Source: Acidimicrobiia bacterium
GTDB lineage: Bacteria; Actinomycetota; Acidimicrobiia; Spongiisociales; ZC4RG35
Assembly: GCA_025922945.1 (NCBI GenBank)
Contig: JAICGW010000015.1
Span: 1-35,590, forward strand
Length of the DNA: 35,590 nt
Reading direction: 5' to 3'
The notes under the pieces were generated by a model. The model did no database searches, was not told the origin of the DNA, and saw only the letters and a list, made by a program, of their open reading frames with translations. This document shows, piece by piece, positions 16,515 to 23,612 of the stretch. A program made the position numbers and the translations under genes. The first letter of the stretch is position 1; each line of letters opens with the position of its first letter.

Positions 16515-17660
16515 TCAAGTTGGCAAGACGTCGGAGAGAAAGTCGGTGACCGCCCGCTCGTAGGGTTGGGGACCGACGTTCCAGCCGCGGACGTGGCCAG
16601 CGCCGGGAACAATGAAAAGTCTCACCAAATCGGGGCGGGCGGAGGCCAGGGCCTCGGAGACCTGGAAGGGAACCGTCTCGTCGGCGGTGCCGTGGATTAC
16701 GAGCATGGGAACCGAGAGCAAAGCAGCCGCGGGGAGGTAGTCGATGGCCTCCCAATCGATCCCGAAACGAAGCGTGGCGAGACGCTTTGCCGTCCAAACC
16801 AGGGTTCCCGGGAGCGGAAGGGGGATGAGGGGAAGGCGGCGCTGGGAAGCGCTCAGGTCAACCGACTGCTCGAAATCGACGTTGGGGCTGTCGAGGATCA
16901 GGGCGAGCACGGGGTTTTCGGGAGTCTTCTGGAGATAGGAGAGGATGTGAGCCGCCCCAGTCGAGTAGCCCACCAGCACCATTCCGGTGGCACCCTCGGT
17001 GGCCGCCTGATCCACGGCGGCGGCGATGTCCTCCCATTCCGTGGCCCCGAACCGATAGAAGCCGGAGTCATCAATGGGGGCTCCGTCATCGTTGCGATAG
17101 TCGATCACCAACTGCGGAAATCCCGCCGCCGCCAGCGGCTTGATCAGGCGCAGGGCTTCGCGCCTGCTCGCTCCAAGACCGTGGACGTGAATCACCCAGA
17201 CATCGCCGGGCGCCAGGATCCGCCACGCCTTCATCGGCCCTAGTGCGGTGGGGTAATCGATCTCGGTGAAGTCGATGCCGAATGCCTGAGAAGGATCTCC
17301 GGGAAAGGCATTCCCGTCAAGAAACCCAGTATCTCCGGACTGAGCGGCTTCACCGCTCAGCCGTTGGATGTTTCTGGTGACCGAGCCGTCATCGGCGCCG
17401 GTGAAAGCGGGGCCGAGTTGCCCGTAACCGGTCCCCCAATCCAGACCAACGATGCCGCTCGTGGTGAGGTCGGGCTCGAAACCCGGCACGGCGCCGAGGC
17501 GGACCATTCCTTCTCCTGCCTCGAGAATGGTGACGTCGTCGGTCGGGGGCTCATGATCCGGTTGCAGTGCGTCGCGGCGAAGTTGATCGGCGAAATACCA
17601 GCCTCCCGCCAAATGAAAGATCGCGAGCACGCCGATGACAACGACGACGGCCCTTCTCAT
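16515..17660 (-). CDS. Membrane-anchored alpha/beta hydrolase
   Basis: 381 residues from the ATG at 17660. It starts MRRAVVVVIGVLAIFHLAG, an uncleaved signal anchor, so the catalytic domain faces outside. A serine hydrolase triad is visible: Ser233 in GYSTG, Asp327 in HGTADETVPF, and His356 in PGAGHVRGW. VIHVHGLGASRREAL (~160) would supply the oxyanion-hole region. Likely an esterase or lipase-like enzyme of unknown substrate. An in-frame GTG/ATG further upstream (to 17825) would overlap the UspA/CBS gene and lacks family support. It lies 13 bases after the UspA/CBS gene and 13 bases before the tricorn gene, suggesting one transcript. Confidence 0.85.
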   Translation of the reverse strand: MRRAVVVVIGVLAIFHLAGGWYFADQLRRDALQPDHEPPTDDVTILEAGEGMVRLGAVPGFEPDLTTSGIVGLDWGTGYGQLGPAFTGADDGSVTRNIQRLSGEAAQSGDTGFLDGNAFPGDPSQAFGIDFTEIDYPTALGPMKAWRILAPGDVWVIHVHGLGASRREALRLIKPLAAAGFPQLVIDYRNDDGAPIDDSGFYRFGATEWEDIAAAVDQAATEGATGMVLVGYSTGAAHILSYLQKTPENPVLALILDSPNVDFEQSVDLSASQRRLPLIPLPLPGTLVWTAKRLATLRFGIDWEAIDYLPAAALLSVPMLVIHGTADETVPFQVSEALASARPDLVRLFIVPGAGHVRGWNVGPQPYERAVTDFLSDVLPT

Positions 17661-17673
17661 GAGTATCAACCGC

Positions 17674-18408
17674 CTACTGCCTGTAGGTTCCGATGAGATG
17701 CCCGTCTGTATCCACGACCGGCCACGGACCCGACTTTTCTGGATCCCCCGCCTTTTGGTGGGCGACCGCGATCGAGCTGGCGGCTTCGACCAACGACATC
17801 GTCGCCGTGACCGAAATCGGATCATCCATCAAATTAGCGATGGGAGCATCGGCAGCCGCGGCCAGTAGCCGGGTCCGTTCGACGACACCGACCAACTTGC
17901 CTCCTTCGACCACCGCCACCAGCTCATCGTCGTATAACCGCCGCCCATCCCCGGCGAGGTGGAGTGGTCCCACGAAGACCGGGTTATCCATCACCTGAAA
18001 TACCCGCGGTGGAGCGGCCCGGACAATGAGGGCCCCGGCTTGGGCCCGAGCCCGCAGCCGGGCTCCGGGTCCAAACACCAGACGGGAGAGGAGCGAACCG
18101 CCCGCCTCACCGAGGACGAGCAAGGCTCCGGACGGAAGCGCCTTGACGAACTCGGTGAGATCAGTGGCTTGGATCGACAGCTGCTTCGCATGCGGCACGA
18201 ACTCGCCGAGACGGGCGACGAGGGACTCGGCAACCTCGGAGGCATCTTTATCGGTATAGGCGGTGGCAATGTGCACATCGACGTTGAGCCGCCGGGCGAG
18301 ATGGTCGGAAACCTGGACGTTGAGCTCGGAGTGGGGGCCACCGGCAATGGCGGCCACGACCGCGGTTACCTCGGTGGGCTCAAAGTCGAGGGGGGAAACG
18401 ACACTCAC
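17674..18408 (-). CDS. UspA-like / CBS-like protein with uncertain N-terminus
   Basis: 244 residues from GTG 18408. Residues ~12-130 resemble a universal-stress (UspA) fold: AAIAGGPHSELNVQVSDHLARR, then LLVLGEAGGSLLSRLVFGPGARLR, close to the Usp nucleotide loop. Residues ~145-244 look like one or two CBS motifs (ELVAVVEGGKLVGVVERTRLL; DDPISVTATMSLVEAASSI; GPWPVVDTDGHLIGTYRQ). Usp/CBS proteins sense adenine nucleotides in known cases; the role here is unknown. No good ribosome-binding site precedes the GTG, and the frame stays open and protein-like for another 73 codons upstream without any ATG, GTG or TTG. The gene may be 5'-truncated. First gene of the leftward trio with the hydrolase and tricorn. 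Confidence 0.65.
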   Translation of the reverse strand: MSVVSPLDFEPTEVTAVVAAIAGGPHSELNVQVSDHLARRLNVDVHIATAYTDKDASEVAESLVARLGEFVPHAKQLSIQATDLTEFVKALPSGALLVLGEAGGSLLSRLVFGPGARLRARAQAGALIVRAAPPRVFQVMDNPVFVGPLHLAGDGRRLYDDELVAVVEGGKLVGVVERTRLLAAAADAPIANLMDDPISVTATMSLVEAASSIAVAHQKAGDPEKSGPWPVVDTDGHLIGTYRQ

Positions 18409-18630
18409 CAGTGAGAAACCGCCTGGAGGCTTGCGGGTGACGAGGAGGTCGGCCCGGGCCCGGATGCAGGCTTCGTCGAGGTCGCCTGTGACCCGGCTTG
18501 ACCCCGGCGCCAGCAGCTCCGCCAGCTCCGCACAACCCTTGCCCCGGGTGTAGCAGACCCGGGGGTCTTGTCTGCCAAGCCCGGGGATATCCGCCTGGGG
18601 GTCAATCGGCCAGATCAGGGCACCCAGTCA
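18409..18630 (-). other. Start-less open extension upstream of the UspA/CBS gene; possible gene remnant
   Basis: The frame of the UspA/CBS gene stays open from 18408 back to a TGA at 18630-18628. Its translation (for example GCAELAELLAPGSS, DLDEACIRARADLLVTRKP) has ordinary protein composition, unlike the other two frames. It has no ATG, GTG or TTG. It resembles the end of a preceding Usp-like domain. The stretch also holds a small palindrome AGACCCGGGGGTCT near 18555-18568. Immediately beyond the TGA lies the intergenic repeat element. Confidence 0.4.
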
Positions 18631-18646
18631 TGGGCGGTCAGTGTGC

Positions 18647-18731
18647 CAGAGATCAGATATCAGATGACAGATTTCATAAGACCAGTCAGCGTGGATCGAT
18701 CTGAAGTCTCATGTCCGATGTCTGATGTCTG
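18647..18731 (-). repeat. Second copy of the CAGACATC/TCTG palindromic repeat element
   Basis: 18698-18731, read on the minus strand, matches 3739-3772 at 30 of 34 positions with no gaps. Beyond it, 18649-18681 contains the complementary TCTGATATCTGATC/TGAAATCTG units, so the element again has a CAGA-type arm, a middle segment and a TCTG-type arm. Orientation relative to the downstream gene (pntA) is opposite to that at ilvN. Confidence 0.75.
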
Positions 18732-18736
18732 CGTCT

Positions 18737-18764
18737 TTGGTCTTTCCTCTCTGGTCTTTAGTCT
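18737..18764 (+). promoter_or_regulatory. Leaderless promoter of pntA
   Basis: TTGGTC (18737-18742), a 16-bp spacer, and TAGTCT (18759-18764) end exactly six bases before the ATG at 18771. No Shine-Dalgarno is present; the six bases are TTTTCC. The same TAGTCT-N6-ATG arrangement occurs at 21302-21316. Confidence 0.6.
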
Positions 18765-18770
18765 TTTTCC

Positions 18771-19883
18771 ATGAAGATCGGCGTCCTTCGGGAGAACCTG
18801 GCCGGTGAACGACGGGTGGCGATCACGCCTCACATCGTCAAGAGGCTCATCCAGTCCGGTCACTCGGTGACGGTCGAGGGGCAAGCGGGTGCCGGGGCCG
18901 GGCTTGCGGACGACGCCTACCAAGCCGAGGGAGCAACCATTGTCGGCCGGACGGATGTTCTCTCGTCGGATCTGATCGCGACGGTCAATGCTCCTCAAGA
19001 CGCGGACCTGAGAGACACGATGGTTCTCGGCTTGCTACGGCCCTTTGAGGACCCTTCGCAGATGACGTCCTACGCCAGCCGCGGGATCACCGGCCTGGCT
19101 TTCGAACTCGTGCCCCGCACCACACGGGCCCAGGCGATGGACGCCCTTTCGTCGCAAGCCACGGTTTCGGGATATCAGGCGGCCCTCGAGGGAGCCAAGG
19201 CCTGCGATCGATTCTTTCCGATGCTGACCACCGCCGCGGGCACGATTCCCCCCGCCCGGGCGCTCATCCTCGGAGCCGGGGTGGCCGGCCTGCAAGCGAT
19301 TGCCACCAGCCGCCGGCTGGGAGCGGTGGTTTCGGCCTTCGACGTGCGGGCCGCGGCCGCCGAGCAAGTGCGGAGTTTGGGCGCCAGCTTTCTCGAAAGT
19401 GACCTGGAGCCCCAGGATGCCACCAGCAACGGCGGCTATGCCCGCCAGCTCGAAACCGATGCCACCGAAAGGGTCCGCGCCAGCCTGGCTGCACCGGTCG
19501 CGACGGCTGATGTCGTGATCGCCACGGCCGCCATTCCCGGCAAAGCGGCGCCGCTCCTGATCACCACCGCCATGGTGGAGTCGATGCGACCGGGATCGGT
19601 GATCGTCGACGTCTCTGCCGGCACTGGTGGGAACTGCGAGCTCACGAGGCCCGGAGAGGCTGTCAGGCATGGGGGCGTGCAGGTGATCGGTTTTACCGAT
19701 CTCGCCTCGCGCAAGCCTTACGACGCCAGCCAGATGTATGCGCGCAACGTCGCTGCCCTGATCGAGATCATCGGGCCCGACGGGTTTCTCGATCTCTCCG
19801 ATGACATCTTGGACCAGATCACTGTGACCTACGGTGGCGAGGTCCGGCACCCGCGCATCCGGGAACTGGTCGCCGGCAGATAG
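18771..19883 (+). CDS. pntA: NAD(P) transhydrogenase alpha subunit, domain I (PntAA type)
   Basis: 370 residues, matching the soluble NAD(H)-binding dI subunit of three-gene transhydrogenases. MKIGVLRENLAGERRVAITP opens the AlaDH/PNT N-terminal domain. ALILGAGVAGLQAIATSRRLGA (~162-183) is the NAD-binding Rossmann motif, followed by FDVRAAAAEQVRSLGA, IPGKAAPLL and GSVIVDVSAGTGGNCE. In the complete enzyme dI exchanges hydride with domain III across the proton-pumping membrane domain. Here neither pntAB nor pntB follows; the next gene is a nitroreductase three bases later. Alanine dehydrogenase is excluded by the PntA-type mobile loop region and C-terminus. Translation probably starts leaderless at 18771. 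Confidence 0.88.
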   Translation: MKIGVLRENLAGERRVAITPHIVKRLIQSGHSVTVEGQAGAGAGLADDAYQAEGATIVGRTDVLSSDLIATVNAPQDADLRDTMVLGLLRPFEDPSQMTSYASRGITGLAFELVPRTTRAQAMDALSSQATVSGYQAALEGAKACDRFFPMLTTAAGTIPPARALILGAGVAGLQAIATSRRLGAVVSAFDVRAAAAEQVRSLGASFLESDLEPQDATSNGGYARQLETDATERVRASLAAPVATADVVIATAAIPGKAAPLLITTAMVESMRPGSVIVDVSAGTGGNCELTRPGEAVRHGGVQVIGFTDLASRKPYDASQMYARNVAALIEIIGPDGFLDLSDDILDQITVTYGGEVRHPRIRELVAGR

Positions 19884-19886
19884 GCC

Positions 19887-20570
19887 ATGGACTTCGTCGA
19901 TGTCCTCCGGAAGCGACGAATGGTCCGCAACTATCGACCCGATCCGGTACCAGCCGAGTCCATCGAGCGTATCCTCGACGCCGCTCGCAAGGCGCCCTCG
20001 GCCGGCTTTAGCCAGGGCGTGAGCTTCATCGTCGTCACCGAGGAGGGAACCCGACGAGCAATCGCCGACCTCGCCCAGGAGTCGAGCTACGTCGCCGCCG
20101 GCTTCGACCCCTGGATTTCGGGCGCTCCGGCTCACATCGTGGTGGCCACATCCGAGCAGGCATACCACGAGCGCTACCAGGAACCCGACAAGTTGAAACC
20201 GGATGGATCGGAGATCGAGTGGCCGATCCCGTACTGGTGGGTTGACGCCGGAGCAGCACTGATGCTGGTGCTGCTGGGGGCGGTAAACGAGGGCATGGCG
20301 GCAGGTTTTCTGGGCGTCAGATCCCTTCCCGGCCTCCGTGAATTGCTCGGGATCCCCGAAACAGTCACTCCTTTGGGGATCGTGACCCTCGGCTTTCCTC
20401 TCCCCGATCGGCGCTCGGGGTCCCTCGAGCGCGGCTGGAAGGCCCAGGATCAGGTGGTCCACTACGAGCGCTGGCAGCCTCAAAGAGGCGCTAGTTACGG
20501 CCAGGAGGCCCATAGCAATCCTGTAACGAAACCGGAGGATGGGCTACCTGCGAGTCGTGGTGATGTCTAG
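19887..20570 (+). CDS. Nitroreductase-family FMN oxidoreductase
   Basis: 227 residues. MDFVDVLRKRRMVRNYRPDPV is the usual nitroreductase start with the FMN-phosphate-binding arginines. PSAGFSQGVSFIVV (~37-50) and the later GMAAGFLGVRS with LGIPETVTPLGIVTLGFP complete the fold. Such enzymes reduce nitro compounds, quinones or flavins with NAD(P)H; the true substrate is unknown. The gene follows pntA after three bases and probably shares its transcript. The last ~25 codons run into the next gene, whose likely ATG (20563) overlaps the TAG by eight bases. Confidence 0.88.
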   Translation: MDFVDVLRKRRMVRNYRPDPVPAESIERILDAARKAPSAGFSQGVSFIVVTEEGTRRAIADLAQESSYVAAGFDPWISGAPAHIVVATSEQAYHERYQEPDKLKPDGSEIEWPIPYWWVDAGAALMLVLLGAVNEGMAAGFLGVRSLPGLRELLGIPETVTPLGIVTLGFPLPDRRSGSLERGWKAQDQVVHYERWQPQRGASYGQEAHSNPVTKPEDGLPASRGDV

Positions 20571-21279
20571 AAACCGTCCTTTCGAGGACCTCCGCTCCCT
20601 AGGGGAGTTCCTCCGCAACCGGGTCGCCGACGACGAATCCCGTCGGGTGGCGGCCGCGGCGGTCAGACGACGTCGCCCGCAAAGGACCCGAGCCTGGGTC
20701 GCGATCGTGGTAGGCACCACCGTTTTCGCCATGGCCAACGTGGCCCTGGCCCAGGCATCCGATCCCGCCATTCCCGGCCAACTCTTGTATCCGCTGGATC
20801 GGGCCTACGAATGGTTGTCGGATCGATTCGCATCGCACAACCGGGTTCCTGAGCGCGTGGCGGAAGCGCTCGAGCTCGCCGAGGGCGGTCATACCGATCG
20901 GGCGCTTCTGGTTGTGACCGAGATCCTGGGAGACGACGAGACCCTGCAGGCTGAGGTTGGCGGACTTGCTGGGAGCGGCAGCTCCCCCGCCGTGCGCGAC
21001 GAGGTGAAAGACCTGGTCGGTGCTGCGTCCTCGGTCCGTGAGGCTGCCCAAAGTGGTGATGCGGACGCGCTGGCGGATGCCATCGACAACGTCAAGGAGG
21101 CAGCCCAGGACGTGGCCGAGACCGCCAGTCAAGGACATGCTGGTGGCAGCGATGACAACCCCTCAGTGACCGCCCCTGGACAGACAAGTAGCCCGGCGGA
21201 CACAGCCCCCGGACGGGATCCTGGTTCAGGCGGCAGCGGTAGCCAGGGTGGCCGGGGGCAGGGCAGTTCCAATCCCTAA
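20563..21279 (+). CDS. Single-pass membrane protein, possible DUF5667-type, next to an ECF sigma gene
   Basis: 238 residues from the ATG at 20563; a longer version from ATG 20539 is possible but would overlap the nitroreductase more. Residues 1-42 are charged and cytoplasmic, 43-64 form one hydrophobic helix (WVAIVVGTTVFAMANVALAQA), and the outside part begins DPAIPGQLLYPLDRAYEWL, which resembles DUF5667 proteins, then acidic helices and a low-complexity Ser/Gly/Asp tail (~190-238). Proximity to a sigma factor suggests a regulatory partner, although the gene order (partner first) is unusual and no anti-sigma zinc motif is visible. Confidence 0.6.
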   Translation: MSRNRPFEDLRSLGEFLRNRVADDESRRVAAAAVRRRRPQRTRAWVAIVVGTTVFAMANVALAQASDPAIPGQLLYPLDRAYEWLSDRFASHNRVPERVAEALELAEGGHTDRALLVVTEILGDDETLQAEVGGLAGSGSSPAVRDEVKDLVGAASSVREAAQSGDADALADAIDNVKEAAQDVAETASQGHAGGSDDNPSVTAPGQTSSPADTAPGRDPGSGGSGSQGGRGQGSSNP

Positions 21280-21301
21280 GAGCGGGGCAAATCGCAGGCA
21301 A

Positions 21302-21307
21302 TAGTCT
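21302..21307 (+). promoter_or_regulatory. -10 box of the first ECF sigma gene
   Basis: TAGTCT lies six bases before the ATG at 21314, the same pattern as upstream of pntA. No convincing -35 is visible. Confidence 0.45.
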
Positions 21308-21313
21308 GTGAGG

Positions 21314-21358
21314 ATGGCTAGGGATCTGGGCGCGGTGGACCGGGCCCTCCTCATCTAG
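21314..21358 (+). CDS. Short in-frame upstream ORF (14 codons) abutting the sigma-factor GTG
   Basis: ATG GCT AGG GAT ... CTC CTC ATC TAG encodes MARDLGAVDRALLI. The TAG (21356-21358) is directly followed by GTG, the sigma-factor start, in the same frame. A TAGTCT box six bases upstream suggests that transcripts begin at this ATG. It is either a short leader coupled to the sigma factor by re-initiation, or the true N-terminus of the sigma factor interrupted by an amber codon. Confidence 0.4.
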   Translation: MARDLGAVDRALLI

Positions 21359-21901
21359 GTGTGGCCGCCGTACGCCGACACGGTCCGACAGGCGATCGCC
21401 GGCGACTCGAGGGCGCTAACTGAACTCCTCACCCTCGGCCACCCGCGGATAGTCGCCTTCTTTCTCGGGCTCGGACTCGATTTACACAGTGCCGACGACC
21501 TCGCCGCCGAGACGGCGGAGGCAATCGTGAAGGGGATTTCGCGGCTGCGGGAGCCACAGGCGTTCGAAGCCTGGTTCTGGTCGATCGCCCGCAACCGCTT
21601 GCGCAACTTCTATCGGCGGCGGCGGAGCGCCCGACCTACGGACGCCATGATCTCCCCGGCGACTCCCGAGGAGCTGTCGATCGAACGAGAGGAGCACCGT
21701 CGGATCCTGGCCGCCCTGGCTCAGCTCTCACCGCGCGACCGCGAGCTCTTGTGGCTGCGGGAAGTCGAGGGCCTCGACTATGAGGAAATCGGTGGCCGCT
21801 TGGGCAGCGCCATCGGCACGGTGCGGGTGGCGATTCACCGGGCCCGGAGACGACTGGAAGAGATCTACCAACGAGACGAGGCCGAGCGGCCCCACCTCTA
21901 G
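21359..21901 (+). CDS. ECF-type RNA polymerase sigma factor
   Basis: 180 residues from GTG. Region 2 spans about 5-85 (AIAGDSRALTELL; then FEAWFWSIARNRLRNFYRRRR, the -10-recognition helix). Region 4 spans about 110-170 (ALAQLSPRDRELLWLREVEGLDYEEIGGRLGSAIGTVRVAIHRARRRLEEI written here in short pieces: helix-turn-helix around LDYEEIGGRLG and TVRVAIHRARRRL). It directs RNA polymerase to a dedicated promoter set, here unknown. No Shine-Dalgarno is present. The start is coupled to a short in-frame ORF. The only adjacent candidate regulator is the one-TM protein upstream. Confidence 0.88.
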   Translation: MWPPYADTVRQAIAGDSRALTELLTLGHPRIVAFFLGLGLDLHSADDLAAETAEAIVKGISRLREPQAFEAWFWSIARNRLRNFYRRRRSARPTDAMISPATPEELSIEREEHRRILAALAQLSPRDRELLWLREVEGLDYEEIGGRLGSAIGTVRVAIHRARRRLEEIYQRDEAERPHL

Positions 21902-21910
21902 CCAGGGTCC

Positions 21911-21940
21911 TTGCCTTCGAACAGTTGTTCGATTTAGGGT
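21911..21940 (+). promoter_or_regulatory. Promoter of the exonuclease/GIY-YIG gene
   Basis: TTGCCT (21911-21916) and TAGGGT (21935-21940) are separated by 18 bp, and the -10 ends six bases before the GTG at 21947, predicting a leaderless mRNA. A LexA-type palindrome fills the spacer. Confidence 0.6.
21917..21932 (+). promoter_or_regulatory. LexA (SOS) operator
   Basis: TCGAACAGTTGTTCGA fits the mycobacterial/actinobacterial SOS box TCGAAC-N4-GTTCGA at all twelve fixed positions and also the Gram-positive core CGAAC-N4-GTTCG. It lies exactly between the -35 and -10 of a DNA-repair gene, where LexA binding would block polymerase. No other copy was noticed in the window. Confidence 0.85.
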
Positions 21941-21946
21941 GCGATC

Positions 21947-23590
21947 GTGCGTCAGCTCACCCTCGACGACCTGGGGACCCCGCTTTACGACGTCACTTTC
22001 TGCGTCCTCGACCTCGAAACCACCGGTGGTTCACCCCTCACCTGCTCGATCACCGAGATCGGAGCGGTGAAGTACCGCGCTGGGGAGCTGGTGGGGTCAT
22101 TCGCCACGCTCGTCAACCCTGGCACCGGCATTCCTCCTTTCATCACCATCCTCACCGGTATCACCGAGCAGATGGTGGTAGCCGCTCCTCCGATCGAATC
22201 CGCCCTCCCGCCCTTTCTCGAGTTCTGTCGGGGCACCGTCATCGTTGGTCACAATGTTCGTTTCGATCTTTCTTTTCTCGACTCGGCCTGCCGGAGACTC
22301 GACTATCCCCTCGTCGGCGCAGAGCCCGGCGCGCGCAGACACGTAGACACCGTCGGCCTGGCGAGGAGGCTGATCCGCCCCGAGGTTCGTGACCTCACCT
22401 TGGCTACCCTCGCTCGCCACTTCCGTTCTCCCTTCCCCCCCATCCACCGTGCGCTCGAGGATGCCCGAGCCACCGCCCATGTCTTCCACGCTTTGCTCGA
22501 ACGGGCCGGGTCGCTGGGCGTCACCGGTCTTGACGAGCTTCTAATCCTTCCCACGGCCCGGGGGTCCAGCTACTACCAAAAGCTCCATCTCACCGAGGGC
22601 CTTCCCCGCCAGCCCGGCGTCTACATGTTCTTCGATCGGAACGGGGAGCTCATTTACGTGGGCAAGGCCGACAACCTTCGCACCCGGGTCCGGAGCTATT
22701 TCTACGGTGACGAAAGGCGTCGTATCACCGATCTCCTTCGCCAATTGCATCGTGTCGAGTACCGAGTCTGCGCTCACAGTCTCGAGTCCGAAATCACTGA
22801 GCTGCGTCTGATCCACGCTCATCGACCCCGCTTCAACCAGCGCTCCCGCCCTCCCCGACGCACCCTTTTCGTCCGCCTGACCGAGGAACCATTCCCGCGC
22901 CTCAGCGTGGCTCACAAACTGGCAAGCCAGGGGCGGCTGTGGCTCGGGCCGTTTCGCTCCAAACGGACTGCCGATCTGGTGGTGGAAGCCTTCTGGGCGT
23001 CGACCCAACTCCGACGTTGTACGGGGCGGGCTGGGAGTCGCCAGGGCCTGTGCGCTCCCGGGCAGATGGGGGTGGCGCTTTGTCCCTGTGCAGGGGGACT
23101 CAGTGCCGATCTCTACGCCCAGGTGATAGACACGATCGTCGGCGCCCTCGATCACGATCCCGGGTTGGTCCTCGACCCTATCGCTCACAAGATGCGGCGT
23201 CTGGCGGCCGAGCGCAGGTTTGAAGAGGCCGCACAGATGCGGGATCGCTATCGGGCCCTCGCCAAGGCCCTGGAACGGGCCCGCGCCTGGCAGGCGTTGG
23301 CCGCCGCCGGCAGGATCGAATTGGAGAGCAACCTGGGCGAGCGGGTAGTGGTCGATCAGGGACGGCTCGTGGCGGCCTGGAGGTCCGGACAAGCTCCGCC
23401 CTTGCTGGTAAGCGCCATCGAGGCAGACGACGCCCCCACCGCCACGTATCCGGTGCCGCCCACCATGGACGCTGCTGAGGAGGCCCATCTGGTCTGGCAA
23501 TGGATGACAGGAGGCCGGGTTCGGGTGATCGAATCGAGCGGCCCTCTTGTTCTCCCGGTGGCGGCAATTCCTCATCTGAGCGCGGCCTGA
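21947..23590 (+). CDS. DEDDh 3'-5' exonuclease fused to a UvrC/Cho-like GIY-YIG nuclease
   Basis: 547 residues. Residues ~17-185 form a DnaQ-type DEDDh exonuclease: LDLETTGG (Exo I), VGHNVRFDLSFLD (Exo II), HRALEDARAT (Exo III). Residues ~215-300 carry a GIY-YIG domain like UvrC's N-terminus and Cho: QPGVYMFFDRNGELIYVGKADNLRTRV interrupted at the Y-V-G strand, a catalytic Arg, and Glu in SLESEITELRL. A UVR-like helical hairpin follows (RRLAAERRFEEAAQMRDRY, ~425-445). UvrC's second nuclease (RNase H) and HhH domains are absent. It probably nicks or resects damaged DNA. The GTG start is preceded at six bases by a -10 box with a LexA operator in the spacer, which predicts DNA-damage induction. 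Such fusions are known in Actinobacteria. Confidence 0.9.
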   Translation: MRQLTLDDLGTPLYDVTFCVLDLETTGGSPLTCSITEIGAVKYRAGELVGSFATLVNPGTGIPPFITILTGITEQMVVAAPPIESALPPFLEFCRGTVIVGHNVRFDLSFLDSACRRLDYPLVGAEPGARRHVDTVGLARRLIRPEVRDLTLATLARHFRSPFPPIHRALEDARATAHVFHALLERAGSLGVTGLDELLILPTARGSSYYQKLHLTEGLPRQPGVYMFFDRNGELIYVGKADNLRTRVRSYFYGDERRRITDLLRQLHRVEYRVCAHSLESEITELRLIHAHRPRFNQRSRPPRRTLFVRLTEEPFPRLSVAHKLASQGRLWLGPFRSKRTADLVVEAFWASTQLRRCTGRAGSRQGLCAPGQMGVALCPCAGGLSADLYAQVIDTIVGALDHDPGLVLDPIAHKMRRLAAERRFEEAAQMRDRYRALAKALERARAWQALAAAGRIELESNLGERVVVDQGRLVAAWRSGQAPPLLVSAIEADDAPTATYPVPPTMDAAEEAHLVWQWMTGGRVRVIESSGPLVLPVAAIPHLSAA

Positions 23591-23612
23591 CCTCTCCCTA
23601 CCATCGCTCTTG

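Noticed and set aside
18405-18605. 66-codon minus-strand ORF overlapping the UspA/CBS start
   Set aside because: Arg/Ser/Pro-rich composition, no ribosome-binding site; the alternative frame reads more like protein.
21917-21940. Intrinsic terminator after the first ECF sigma gene
   Set aside because: The TCGAACAGTTGTTCGA palindrome has only three T after it and is AT-balanced; it fits a LexA operator between -35 and -10 far better.
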